64,000 nt of DNA from Nocardia niigatensis NBRC 100131 (GCF_000308655.1 NZ_BAGC01000114.1:62001-126000), one strand, 5' to 3'; shown: positions 8,082 to 17,293, counted from the first letter of the stretch. Notes: a model not told the origin generated them from the letters alone. Program-made: numbers and translations.

Positions 8082-8639
8082 ATGCCCATGCGGCAGCGCT
8101 GGAAACTCGCGGGTGGCTCGCCCGTGCTCGCGCTGGCACTGGTACTGACCGGTTGCGGGGCAGCCGAGGATTCGCCGCCGGTGGTGGTGAGTTCGCTGAC
8201 GCTGGCGCCCCACCCCTCCACGGCCGCCGCGGCACAGCCCACCGCGCCCGCCCCGGCCACCGGCACACCCCAGCCCACGGGATCGGCCGCAGCGACCGCG
8301 CCGGGAGTGCCGACGGCCGATCCCTTCCCGGATCAGAACCTCATCGACCACACCGAGTGGACCGACGACTCCGACGGGCGCCGGTTGCGCGTCTACCCGA
8401 CCCCGGCCGGGCGCGCCGACACTTTCCCCGCCGCGCTCGGGCGGGCCTGGCAGGAGGTGCTCACCTCCGCCCCCGAAGCCGACACCCCCGGCATGTACGA
8501 CCAGTTCCGCTGCCACTGGGAGTGGGCGCGTGCGGTGACACCCGACAAGATCAGCTGGAATCTCGAGCCGTGGCGGCCCGCGGTGGGCTATGGCGCGACG
8601 GTGACGGCGCTGTGCAATCCGGGCGGACCCGAGCGCTGA
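8082..8639 (+). CDS. DUF2599 family lipoprotein
   Basis: A 185-residue exported protein. The signal peptide ends in the lipobox LVLTGC, so Cys24 should be lipidated. A Pro/Thr/Ala-rich linker (about residues 45-80) leads to a C-terminal domain with the DUF2599 landmarks (GRADTFPAALGRAWQEV, MYDQFRCH, SWNLEPWRP, CNPGG). Function of DUF2599 is unknown; it occurs in mycobacterial-group secreted proteins. The gene precedes the sulfur/PLP cluster but is separated by 128 bp. Confidence 0.8.
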   Translation: MPMRQRWKLAGGSPVLALALVLTGCGAAEDSPPVVVSSLTLAPHPSTAAAAQPTAPAPATGTPQPTGSAAATAPGVPTADPFPDQNLIDHTEWTDDSDGRRLRVYPTPAGRADTFPAALGRAWQEVLTSAPEADTPGMYDQFRCHWEWARAVTPDKISWNLEPWRPAVGYGATVTALCNPGGPER

Positions 8640-8767
8640 GTAGCCGTTCGGCGCGGTAACAATGGCGCACCGACGAAACCGGTTGTCCGCGAGAACCTTC
8701 GAGCGCTCCGGTAAATGTGCGTATCGTGGGTGGCGTCCAGCGCGAACTCCTGGGAGGGAGGGTTCCG

Positions 8768-10045
8768 GTGCGCGCCTCCGCAGCCGCGAGCTCTACGCCC
8801 ACGCCGCCCGCCGCCCGGGGACCGGCGCGCCCGGACCTGCGCGGACTGTTTCCCGCGCTGGCCGAAACCTCCGACGTCTACCTCGATTCGGCGTCCACCA
8901 CCCAGAAGCCGCTGCCGGTGATCCGCGCGGTGCACCGCTATCACAGTGAGCGCACCGCCAATGCCGGGCGCGGCACCTACCCGTGGGCCAGCAGCCTGAC
9001 CCACCGCATCGAGGCGGTGCGCGCGCGAATGGCCGAATTCATCGGGGCCGCACCGGATGAGGTGGCGTTCACGGCCGGGTCCACGGCCGGGCTGAACGCG
9101 GTGGCGCTGGCGTGGGGCCTGGCGAATCTGCGCAACGGCGACGAAATCCTCTACAGCCCACGCGATCACGCCTCGAACGTGTATCCGTGGCATCATCTGC
9201 GGCAGCTGCTGCGCGGGTTCGGGCGCACGATCCGGCTGGTGCCGTATCGGGTCACCGCGTTGGGTGAGGCCGATATCGAGGATGTGGCAGCGCGTATCAC
9301 GCCCCGCACCCGGTTGATCACCGTCGGGCATCTGCATCATGTGTTCGGGGCGCTGACCACGCTCGAGGAGTTGCGCGGGCGCATCGATCCGGCGATCGCA
9401 CTGTGTTTCGACTGCAGTCAGTCCGGCGGGCATCTGCCGGTGCGGGTGGCGGAGCTGGACGCGGATTTCGCGGTGTTCTCCGCGCACAAGATGTTCGGGG
9501 CGCCCGGGACCGGTGTGCTGTATTGCCGACGGCGACGTCACGTGGAGTTGGCCCCGTTCCTGCCGGGCGGCAATTCGGCGGTGTCACTGGGCGATTCGGG
9601 GCTTGTGTCCGGTTCCATGCCGCAGTTGCTCGAAGGCGGCACGCACAATATCCCCGGCATCCTGGCGCTGGGCGCGGCCCTCGAGGTGCTCGGCGAGCTG
9701 GGTCTGGACACTGTCGCCGACCACAATCGGGCCCTGACCCTGCGGCTGATCGCGGGCCTCCGCCCGATTGCGGGCGTGGAGTTCCTGCCGGGTCCGGCGT
9801 ACGCGCCGTGCGAAACCGCGTACGGGATCGTGTCTTTCACCTTGGACGGGATCAGCGCCGCCGATCTGGGGTTCGTGCTCGGCGAGCTGGGGTTCCTGGT
9901 CCGCACCGGCGCGCACTGTGTGCCCGTCGACGATGTGGGGATGGACGAGGATTCGGTGCGGGTCAGCACCCACGTCTACAACACCTTCGACGAGATCGAC
10001 CGGTTCACCGAGTGTGTCGCCACGATTGCCGAGGAGGTCTCTTGA
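8768..10045 (+). CDS. SufS-like cysteine desulfurase (class V aminotransferase)
   Basis: A fold-I PLP enzyme of 425 residues. YLDSASTTQKP opens the fold; the Schiff-base Lys lies in FSAHKMFGAPG (K241); the catalytic Cys of group-II desulfurases is kept in RTGAHC (C384). It should release sulfur from cysteine as a persulfide, though the class also includes lyases. The GTG at 8768 has a strong GGGAGGGAGGG upstream (8752-8762). It is the first of four closely packed genes. The usual SUF genes (sufB, sufC, sufD, sufU) are absent here, which suggests a specialised rather than housekeeping role. Confidence 0.85.
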   Translation: MRASAAASSTPTPPAARGPARPDLRGLFPALAETSDVYLDSASTTQKPLPVIRAVHRYHSERTANAGRGTYPWASSLTHRIEAVRARMAEFIGAAPDEVAFTAGSTAGLNAVALAWGLANLRNGDEILYSPRDHASNVYPWHHLRQLLRGFGRTIRLVPYRVTALGEADIEDVAARITPRTRLITVGHLHHVFGALTTLEELRGRIDPAIALCFDCSQSGGHLPVRVAELDADFAVFSAHKMFGAPGTGVLYCRRRRHVELAPFLPGGNSAVSLGDSGLVSGSMPQLLEGGTHNIPGILALGAALEVLGELGLDTVADHNRALTLRLIAGLRPIAGVEFLPGPAYAPCETAYGIVSFTLDGISAADLGFVLGELGFLVRTGAHCVPVDDVGMDEDSVRVSTHVYNTFDEIDRFTECVATIAEEVS

Positions 10046-10047
10046 CC

Positions 10048-11298
10048 ATGTCCGGCTCCGAACCCCGCTACGACCGGCGTGCCGCCTCCCGGGTGCTGGC
10101 CGCCCTGGCCCGGCCCGGATTGGGCGCGCCCCCGGTGCTGCCACCGCCGCGGCGGGTCGAATACACGTGCGCGACACTGCAGTCGGAGCCCGGCTCGCAT
10201 CTGACGCTGTCGCAGCGACTGTATCTGGAGCGCTTCATGCGGCCGTGCCGCGCCGACCAGGTGACCAGCGCGACCCATCGCATCGCCTGGACCGACAGCG
10301 ACGGCATCCCCAATACCGGGCACTACCGCGTGGGCGGGCTGGGTCCGATCGTGCCCATCGCCATGCGTGAGACGGTGCTGACGCTGTGGCACGCGCTGCA
10401 GGCCGATACCGCACTGGCGCTGCGCATGTCGGAGCTGAGCCCGCGCGACGAGGCGGTGCTCGAGGGCACCACCACCGATCACGAGCCGTTCGAGATCTTC
10501 CGGGTGGGCATCGAGGCGGCGGGGCGGGCGCTGGCCCAGCACGCGCTGCTGGCCCGCTGGACGCCGTATCGGACCCCGGCCGAATTCGCGGCCGGCATGC
10601 GGGATTCGGGAATCTACGGGGCGGTGGCGACACGCTGGTACTGGGAGCTGCAGGCCTCGAGCTACCGGCGCGGCATGATCGCGGCGACCCTGACCACCCA
10701 ACCCGATGGGACCGTGCGGTATTCGGCGGATACGGTGGCAACGCTACGCGCGATGAAGGACATGACCATCGAGGACGCGCACCGGGTCATGCGCCGCGCC
10801 ACCCACACCGAGGGATTGAGCGTGGCCGCGGCCATCACCAAGTACCACGACGAGCTCGATCTGATCTCGCGCCAGTACGCCCTGCTGCCGCCGGGGACGC
10901 GACCGGCGTGCCTGGCGGCCATGCCGCATCAGCTCGACGGGGAGCACTACAGCATCCTGCCGGTGGTCATCGACAGGTTCACCGACGTGTTCATTCGCAT
11001 GGTGGAGCGGGTCACCGTGGCCGAGGTGGCACCCGATACCGGTTCGGACACCGCGGAACTCGCCGCCGAGGACCGGGTGTTCTACGTGCCGGACATGACC
11101 TGCAAGCACTGCATCCGCACCATCACCGGGGTGCTGGAGTCGATGAGCGTGGGTGTGCAGGACATCGATCTGATCACCAAGCGGGTGGTGGCGGAGTTCC
11201 GCAGTCCCCGCAACCGCCATCGCGTGTTCGAGGCCTTGCGCGACAGCGGCTACAACCCGACCGCGGTGGCGCCCGCGGCCACCGAGTCCGCGGTATGA
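10048..11298 (+). CDS. Unknown protein with C-terminal HMA metal-binding domain
   Basis: The 416-residue product begins 2 bp after the preceding stop, with GAGGAGG at 10031-10037. Residues 1 to about 340 match no family I recognise; they are helical and rich in Trp, Tyr and His (RWYWELQASSYRRG, TTDHEPFEIF). The last 70 residues form a heavy-metal-associated domain: YVPDMTCKHCIRTI with the CxxC metal ligands C352 and C355, as in copper chaperones. Fusion of an HMA domain to this unknown domain suggests metal delivery to, or metal capture by, the product of the pathway. It overlaps the next gene by ATGA. Confidence 0.75.
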   Translation: MSGSEPRYDRRAASRVLAALARPGLGAPPVLPPPRRVEYTCATLQSEPGSHLTLSQRLYLERFMRPCRADQVTSATHRIAWTDSDGIPNTGHYRVGGLGPIVPIAMRETVLTLWHALQADTALALRMSELSPRDEAVLEGTTTDHEPFEIFRVGIEAAGRALAQHALLARWTPYRTPAEFAAGMRDSGIYGAVATRWYWELQASSYRRGMIAATLTTQPDGTVRYSADTVATLRAMKDMTIEDAHRVMRRATHTEGLSVAAAITKYHDELDLISRQYALLPPGTRPACLAAMPHQLDGEHYSILPVVIDRFTDVFIRMVERVTVAEVAPDTGSDTAELAAEDRVFYVPDMTCKHCIRTITGVLESMSVGVQDIDLITKRVVAEFRSPRNRHRVFEALRDSGYNPTAVAPAATESAV

Positions 11299-12716
11299 CC
11301 GCTGCCGCCCCGCCGGGACTGCCGGCGAAGATGCATGCGCTGGTGCGGGAATTCGTGGCCACGCCGGGCGCGATCGCCGAGGCGGTGGCCGAGTTCGGGT
11401 CACCGACGCATCTGGTGTTCCCGCAGGTGTTCGCCGAGAACCTGGAACGGCTGCGGGCCGAGCTGGCGGCGCGGGTGCGGGGGTTCCGGATCTGCTACGC
11501 GCACAAGGTGAATCAGTCGCGGGCGTTCGTGGACGCGGCGCGGGCCGCGGGCGCCGGCATCGATGTGGCCTCGGCGGCGGAGCTCGACAGCGCGCTGAAG
11601 GCGGGTTTCGAGCCGGAGCGGATCGAGGTGACCGGGCCCAAGGGTGAGAGGTTCGTGCGGGAGCTGGTGGGCAGCGGGGTGACGATCAACGTCGACAATG
11701 TGTGGGAGCTGGAACGCATTGCGGCGCTGGCGGACACCCGGGTGCCGGTCCTGGTGCGGGTGTGCGGGTTCGCGGGGACGGCGGTGAGCCGGTTCGGGGT
11801 GCCCCTTCATCGTATCGACACGGTCTTGGCGCTGCTGGCAGAGCACAGGGAGCGGATCGAGTTCCGCGGGTTCGCCTTTCACCTGGATTCGGGCGAACCC
11901 GCCGAGCGGGTGCGGGCGGTGGAGAGCTGCCTGGCCTTGACCGAGCGCGCCTACGGGTACGGGCTCTGCCCGTCGGTGCTGAATGTCGGCGGCGGTTTCC
12001 GGCAGGTGTTCACCGCGGACGCGGATGCGTTCGATGCGTATGTGCACGCGCTGCGGGAATCGCTGGTGGGGCGCGGGGAGCCGATGACATGGGGCGGCAA
12101 CACCTTCGGGTTCCAGCTCGACAGCGGCGTCGTGCACGGGACACCGGTTTTTCACAAATACGCCAACATTGTGAGTGCCGACCGCATGCTGGCAGACCTG
12201 CTGGATACGGGGCTGGAATCCCACGGGGGCCGCACTTTTGCACAGCTGGCTGGGGAGAACTCGATCGGGATCTGGCTGGAACCGGGCAAGGCGCTGGCCG
12301 ACCATGCCGGGATCACCGTGGCGCGCGTGGAATTCGTGAAGGAGACCGCCGACGGCAGCACCCTGGTGAATCTGGATCTGAGCCGCGACACCGTCACCCC
12401 GGCCGATCAGGAGGTGATGGTGGACCCGATCCTGGTGCCCGCCCACGGCCGGGAGCGCGTGAATGCCGGCGCGGTGGGGGTGTTTCTGGCCGGGCGGCTG
12501 TGCCTGGAGCGGGATCTGATCACCGCTCACAAGGTGTGGCTGCCGCGGCTGCCCGCGCCCGGGGATTTTGTGGTCTTCCCCAATACCGGCGCCTACCACA
12601 TGGATTTGTCGGCAGCGCGTGCGTCGATGCATCCGGTGCCGCCCAAACTGGTGGTGGCGCAGCGGTCCGGGACGTTCTCGGTGTGCCGCGACGTCGACCG
12701 GCACGAGCTGCCCTGA
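11295..12716 (+). CDS. Fold-III PLP-dependent decarboxylase (DAP/ornithine decarboxylase type)
   Basis: A 473-residue alanine-racemase-fold decarboxylase. The PLP Lys is in YAHKVNQ (K71). Other landmarks are ASAAELDSALKAG, FHLDSGE, LNVGGGF, LEPGKALAD, the active-site Cys-x3-Asp in LCLERD, and PNTGAYHMD. The family decarboxylates diaminopimelate, ornithine, lysine or siderophore intermediates such as those of SbnH; the real substrate here is unknown. I recall a similar group called Y4yA family PLP enzymes, but cannot confirm membership. ATGA overlap with the preceding gene shows translational coupling. A second lysA would not be expected beside these neighbours, so a biosynthetic role is likelier than lysine synthesis. 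Confidence 0.82.
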   Translation: MTAAAPPGLPAKMHALVREFVATPGAIAEAVAEFGSPTHLVFPQVFAENLERLRAELAARVRGFRICYAHKVNQSRAFVDAARAAGAGIDVASAAELDSALKAGFEPERIEVTGPKGERFVRELVGSGVTINVDNVWELERIAALADTRVPVLVRVCGFAGTAVSRFGVPLHRIDTVLALLAEHRERIEFRGFAFHLDSGEPAERVRAVESCLALTERAYGYGLCPSVLNVGGGFRQVFTADADAFDAYVHALRESLVGRGEPMTWGGNTFGFQLDSGVVHGTPVFHKYANIVSADRMLADLLDTGLESHGGRTFAQLAGENSIGIWLEPGKALADHAGITVARVEFVKETADGSTLVNLDLSRDTVTPADQEVMVDPILVPAHGRERVNAGAVGVFLAGRLCLERDLITAHKVWLPRLPAPGDFVVFPNTGAYHMDLSAARASMHPVPPKLVVAQRSGTFSVCRDVDRHELP

Positions 12717-12735
12717 AGCGACACGAGGTGCACTG

Positions 12736-14070
12736 ATGCGCTACGACCACATCACCGAGCTGATCGGCAATACCCCGCTGCTGCGGCTGGATCCGGCCGT
12801 GCACGGGCTCGCGCACGTGGAGCTCTACGCCAAGCTCGAGTTCTACAACCCGTTCGGCTCGGTGAAGGATCGGGTGGCGTGGGGCATGATCCGCGATGAT
12901 CTGGACGATATCGTCGCCCGGAAGCAGACCTTGATCGAGGCGTCGAGCGGCAATACCGCGAAGGCGCTGCGCATTCTGGCGTCCGTGCACGGGATCGGGT
13001 TGCGGGCGGTGACCAATCGGATCAAGGTCGCCGAGGTGCGGGAGTTGTTGCAGCTGCTGGGCACCGACATCGAAGAGCTGCCCGGATTGTCGGAGTGCCC
13101 GGATCCGACCGCGCCCAACGACGTGTACTCGGTCATCGAATCGACCATGGCCCGCACGCCCGGAGCCTGGTATCACCCCTCGCAGTACACCAGCGAGAAG
13201 AACATCGAGGCGCATCATCACGGGACCGGACGCGAGATCCACGAGGATCTGGCGCGCGATGGCATCACCCGGGTCGACTATCTGGTCGGCGGGCTGGGTA
13301 CCACCGGGTCGACCCGCGGCACGGCGACGTTTCTGCGCAAACACAATCCGGAGTTGAAGTCCATCGCGGTGGTGTCCGAGCGCAGCGATTTCATTCCCGG
13401 CATCCGCTCGGAGACCGAGATGTGGGATGTGGGGTTGTTCCAGCCCGAGTTCTACGACCACATCCTGGCGATCGAGGCCGGGCGCGCGGTCGACGCGACG
13501 CTCGAGCTGGCCACCGCGCACGGTGTGCTCGCCGGGCCCACCAGCGGCGCCACCTACGCCGCGGCCCTGGAGTTGTTCGGGGACCTGGAACCACCCGCCG
13601 CGCAGGCCGATCCGCTCGTCGCTGTCATCATCGTGTGCGATCGGCTGGAGCCGTACCTGTCCTACATTCGCAAGCGCCGCCCGGAACTGTTCGGCAAACC
13701 CGGGCGCGCGCCCGCTCCGACCGCGACCGAACTGTCGGCGGTCCCGGCCCTGTCCCCCGACGAGCTCGAGGAGCTGGATCGCACGGCACGACCCACGATC
13801 GTCGACACCCGGGGCGCGATGGCGTACCGGATCGCGCACGTGCCCGGGGCGTTGAACATTCGCGATGACCAGCTCGACGACATGCTCGCCCAGGGTGTCC
13901 CGTTCTCGCGTTCGCGCCCTGTGGTTTTCGTCTGCCCGGTCGGTGAGGTCTCGTCGCGCTTCGCGGCGCTGGCCCGCCGCGCGGGGTATGACGCGCGCAG
14001 TCTCGCGGGTGGTATCACCGCGTGGCGAGACGCGGGCAAACCCATGGAATCCGCGCCGCGACCCGAATGA
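12736..14070 (+). CDS. Cysteine synthase-like PLP enzyme fused to a rhodanese domain
   Basis: A two-domain protein of 444 residues. Residues 1 to about 325 are a fold-II cysteine-synthase-like enzyme: ELIGNTPLLRL, PLP Lys in NPFGSVKDR (K44), SSGNTAKA, and GGLGTTGSTRG. Residues about 345-440 are a rhodanese domain (TIVDTRGAMAYRIAHVPGA) with the active Cys in FVCPVGEVS (C400). The fusion could pass persulfide sulfur to a beta-substituted alanine, or make a diamino acid as SbnA does. It starts 19 bp after the decarboxylase stop. It closes the four-gene cluster. Confidence 0.85.
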   Translation: MRYDHITELIGNTPLLRLDPAVHGLAHVELYAKLEFYNPFGSVKDRVAWGMIRDDLDDIVARKQTLIEASSGNTAKALRILASVHGIGLRAVTNRIKVAEVRELLQLLGTDIEELPGLSECPDPTAPNDVYSVIESTMARTPGAWYHPSQYTSEKNIEAHHHGTGREIHEDLARDGITRVDYLVGGLGTTGSTRGTATFLRKHNPELKSIAVVSERSDFIPGIRSETEMWDVGLFQPEFYDHILAIEAGRAVDATLELATAHGVLAGPTSGATYAAALELFGDLEPPAAQADPLVAVIIVCDRLEPYLSYIRKRRPELFGKPGRAPAPTATELSAVPALSPDELEELDRTARPTIVDTRGAMAYRIAHVPGALNIRDDQLDDMLAQGVPFSRSRPVVFVCPVGEVSSRFAALARRAGYDARSLAGGITAWRDAGKPMESAPRPE

Positions 14071-14253
14071 GCCACGGGGCGGCCGATTCCCGCGGCCACG
14101 GCGGTGGCGCGTAGCGCCGGACGATCCACACACGGCCCGCACGCGGGCGGGTCAGCGCGACGGCGACGAGTTGGTAATCGCCGAAGACTTAACGAAGTTC
14201 GCGTAGTTCCTGGTCAGATCCGGTGTGGTGAGATTACAGGAGTCGTCTCGTTC

Positions 14254-14320
14254 AGGTGCTGTCAGATGGTGGGGCGGGTGGCGCCGAACTCGGCGGCGAT
14301 CTGGTCAGCGGTGTAGCAAT
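14254..14320 (-). pseudogene. Scrap of a resolvase C-terminal HTH
   Basis: On the minus strand the bases read CYTADQIAAEFGATRPTI, then a TGA, then QHL. This matches the C-terminal HTH of Tn3-type serine resolvases (IAAEFGVSRPTIYRHL), with the Tyr codon apparently turned to a stop. It lies beyond the transposase remnant and fits a decayed Tn3 element. Confidence 0.5.
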
Positions 14321-14429
14321 CAACTCGAAGCCCCAGCAACCAGCCCGACCCCAGCTGTAAACACTGTCCGCAGAACGTCCCGCCCGCCGACGGGATCGTT
14401 GCGTCGGCAAGCAACGCGAAATCAGATGC

Positions 14430-14735
14430 TCACTGCGAGTCTGCGCCCGGCGGCCGTACGAACCAAGCTGCGCCGCATCAACATTCAACTGCTCGGCCAA
14501 GCGGCCCACTGCCACCGCCGGTGCGGCGGAAACCCTATCCAACGAATCCGAGCCACGGCAGACTGCACAAGATCACCGCAAGGCCCAGGCGCACACTCGC
14601 CCCGCGACCGTGCGGCGCTACGAACGTCAGATCCGCTGGGTTGAGGGTGAAATACCGGAACAGCTCCTCCCGGCTGATCTCCGGAAACTCCGGAAGACGC
14701 TGCACCTCCTCATCCGCAAACGCCCGCGTTGCCAC
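14430..14735 (-). pseudogene. Tn3-family transposase, N-terminal remnant (frameshifted)
   Basis: From a GTG at 14735 the minus strand encodes VATRAFADEEVQRLPEF, EELFRYFTLNPADLTFV and LCSLPWLGFV, the N-terminal DUF4158-type part of a Tn3 transposase. The frame then breaks near 14538; the other frame continues with RVSAAPAVAVGRLAEQLNVD and SYGRRAQTRSEHL. Homology stops near 14430. About 100 of roughly 1000 residues remain. It appears to be the same subfamily as the central fragment at 58530-59413. Confidence 0.75.
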
Positions 14736-15014
14736 GAACCCTGGCACCCGGACCAACGTCATCGGCTGCCAACCCGAGCACCAACCCCTCCACCCTGCGT
14801 CCGAAACCGCCGAATCACCCTCTACCAGGCCGCATCCCGAACGTCATTGGATTTCGGCGATTACTACCGGAACCCCCTAGTGGACGACGTCCACGTGCAT
14901 CGGTCCCCTGACCGCGAATCATGTTGAGCAACAGGTTAACCGGAATCGGGACAGGGGCCCGTGCGAATTCGGTGAACTTCGTGGAGTCTGCACTTCGGCG
15001 TTCGGGGCGCTAAG

Positions 15015-15290
15015 GTGCCGGGGGTCGAATTCACCAGCGTTGCCAGGAGTTTCACCATCAGCATCGAGCCAGCCGCGGGTCAGGCTACCGACCTGCGCAT
15101 CACCCTGACCGTCTGTCATGCCACCACCGTCGTGTGTTTCTCGGCGGGTGTCGTCTCCATCCTGATCGGCACCTATACCGATGCCGGGTCGGTGTTCAAC
15201 ATGGTCGGTGTGGTGCTGTGGCTGGTGGCGCTGGCCGCCAGGATCGGGGTGTTCGCGATCACCCGGTCGCGGTCCGGGCACGCCGAATAA
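15015..15290 (+). CDS. Small membrane protein, unknown
   Basis: A 91-residue frame from a GTG at 15015. It has two probable membrane helices (TTVVCFSAGVVSILIGTY and FNMVGVVLWLVALAARIGVF) and a short basic C-terminus. This layout recalls small two-helix actinobacterial membrane proteins of unknown function. No good ribosome-binding site is seen, so the start is uncertain. Confidence 0.5.
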   Translation: MPGVEFTSVARSFTISIEPAAGQATDLRITLTVCHATTVVCFSAGVVSILIGTYTDAGSVFNMVGVVLWLVALAARIGVFAITRSRSGHAE

Positions 15291-15424
15291 CTCGATCCGG
15301 GCGGACCGGGAGCTCGATCCGGACATACCGGGCAGCGGGGTTCGCGCACGCCGGTAGCGGGCGGGTTGTTCGCTGGTGGCGAGCCGATGCCCGACCGGGG
15401 CATCGCTGCTGGCACGATGATCTC

Positions 15425-17293
15425 GTGGAGTGGGCGTTCGGACTCGTGTTGCTGGTGTCGGTGGCGGTCGCGCTGGCGGCCGGTGCGCGCCGGCTGGGGT
15501 TGGGTGAGCCGTTCGTGCTCACCGTGGCCGGGGTGATCGGCTCGTATCTGCCGCTGGTGCCGGAGTTCGATGTCGAACCCGAGCTGGTGTTGCTGGGATT
15601 GCTGCCGCCGCTGTTGTACACGACGGCGATTCGCACGTCGCTGGTGGATTTCCGGCCGAAGAAGACCTCGATCACGCTGCTGTCGGTGGGCCTGGTGCTG
15701 TTCACCGCGTTCGCGGTGGGCGGGGTGGTGTATTGGCTGCTGCCGGTGCCGTTCTCGGCGGCGGTGGCGATCGGCGCGATCGTGGCCCCGCCGGACGCGG
15801 TGGCCGCTACCGCGGTGGCGCGCCGGGTCGGGATGCCGCGCCGGATCGTGACCCTGCTCGAAGGCGAGTCGCTGTTCAACGACGCCACCGCGCTGGTGAC
15901 CCTGCGGACCGCGGTGGCCGCCATGGCCGGCAGCGTGACGGCTTGGCAGGCGGGCGCGAGTTTCGTCGGCGCGGCCGGTGGCGGCGCGCTCATCGGCGGG
16001 GTGGCCGCGATGCTGCTGGCGTTCCTGCGGCGGCGCATCACCGATCCGGTGCTGGACACGAGCGTGTCGCTGCTGGCGCCGTGGATCGCGTACCTGCCGG
16101 CCGAAGGCGTGCACGCCTCGGGGGTGATCGCGGTGGTGACCTGTGGCCTGATCCTGGGTCACGGCGCCCCGAAGTGGCAGAGCGCGGCCTCGCGCATCGC
16201 CGAGCACACCAACTGGCGCACCATCCAATTCCTGCTCGAGAGCGCGGTTTTCCTGCTGATCGGCCTGCAGGTGCGCCATCTGGTCGAGGACGCCTGGCAC
16301 AGCGGGCTGCCGCATTCGACGCTGCTGTGGACGTGTGCCGCGGTGCTGGTGACGGTGATCGTGGTGCGCCCGGTGTGGGTGTTCCCGGCGACCTACGGGG
16401 CCTGGCAGGTCGAGGGGCGCCGGCAGGGAAGACCCAAGCCGGAGTGGACCGGTCCGGCCGTGGTGTCGTGGGCGGGCATGCGCGGCGTGGTGACGCTGGC
16501 CGCGGCGCTGCTGCTGCCCGCCGACACCCGCGAGCTGGCGACGCTGCGGCTGCTGGCGGTCGTCGTGGTGGGCGGAACTCTGCTGCTGCAAGGCTTGTCG
16601 CTGCCGTGGCTGGTGCGGGTGCTGCGACTTCGCGGGCCCAGCCAGGCCGAAGACCTGTTGCAGGAGGCGAATCTGCTGCAACAGGCGACCGTCGCGGGCC
16701 TGCGGGCCCTGGAGGAGAACATCGCCCCCGAGACCCCGCCGGACGTGGTCGACGCCCTGCGCAACCGGGTCGTGGTGCGCGCCCAGTCGGCGTGGGAGTT
16801 GCTGGGCCGCTCCGAATCCCAGCGCGTCACGCCCAGTGGCGAGTACCGCCGGCTGCGCCTGGCGATGCTGGCCGCCGAGCGCGAAACCGTGCTGCGTATC
16901 CGTGATTCGGGCCAGGTCGACCAGGAGGTCCTGCAGGCGGTCATGGCGACCCTCGATATCGAGGAGTCCACCATCGACCGTGTGGCCGAGGCCGAGGAGG
17001 ACGACGGCACCCCGCTGCGCTCCCCTCTCACCGCCGGCGCCTGCGAGCACCTGCGCGAGGCGCCCGGTGTCCGCGTCCCAGACACCCCGGACGCCTGCGG
17101 TGAATGCCTCGACGAGGGCCTGGTGTGGGTTCATCTGCGGATGTGCCTGGACTGCGGCCATGTCGCCTGTTGCGATTCCTCGCCGGGAAACCACGCCACC
17201 AAGCACTTCAACGACACCGGCCATCCGGTCATGCGCAGTGTCGAGCCGGGTGAATCCTGGCGCTGGTGCTACCTGGACGAACTGCTGGGCTGA
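15425..17293 (+). CDS. Na+/H+ antiporter (CPA1) with C-terminal UBP zinc finger
   Basis: The 622-residue protein has a CPA1-type antiporter domain of about 12 membrane helices (residues 1-400). The ion-site region reads AIVAPPDAVAATAVARR and LLEGESLFNDATALV. A soluble helical region of about 140 residues follows. The last 75 residues form a UBP-type zinc finger: CEHL, CGECLDEGLVWVHLRMCLDCG, CDSSPGNHATKHF. In eukaryotes that fold binds ubiquitin C-termini; in actinobacterial antiporters its role is unknown. The GTG at 15425 is chosen because the first helix follows directly. Confidence 0.85.
   Translation: MEWAFGLVLLVSVAVALAAGARRLGLGEPFVLTVAGVIGSYLPLVPEFDVEPELVLLGLLPPLLYTTAIRTSLVDFRPKKTSITLLSVGLVLFTAFAVGGVVYWLLPVPFSAAVAIGAIVAPPDAVAATAVARRVGMPRRIVTLLEGESLFNDATALVTLRTAVAAMAGSVTAWQAGASFVGAAGGGALIGGVAAMLLAFLRRRITDPVLDTSVSLLAPWIAYLPAEGVHASGVIAVVTCGLILGHGAPKWQSAASRIAEHTNWRTIQFLLESAVFLLIGLQVRHLVEDAWHSGLPHSTLLWTCAAVLVTVIVVRPVWVFPATYGAWQVEGRRQGRPKPEWTGPAVVSWAGMRGVVTLAAALLLPADTRELATLRLLAVVVVGGTLLLQGLSLPWLVRVLRLRGPSQAEDLLQEANLLQQATVAGLRALEENIAPETPPDVVDALRNRVVVRAQSAWELLGRSESQRVTPSGEYRRLRLAMLAAERETVLRIRDSGQVDQEVLQAVMATLDIEESTIDRVAEAEEDDGTPLRSPLTAGACEHLREAPGVRVPDTPDACGECLDEGLVWVHLRMCLDCGHVACCDSSPGNHATKHFNDTGHPVMRSVEPGESWRWCYLDELLG

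Larger units (their letters stand above)
14071..15014. other. Gene-poor region with transposon debris
   Basis: No intact gene is supported. The minus strand carries a decayed Tn3-type transposase start (14430-14735) and a resolvase-like helix-turn-helix scrap (14254-14320). The rest has uneven base composition and shows nothing recognisable. Confidence 0.6.

Noticed and set aside
15173..17224. 683-codon frame opposite the antiporter
   Set aside because: Gln/His/Arg-rich mirror of the antiporter gene with no start signal.
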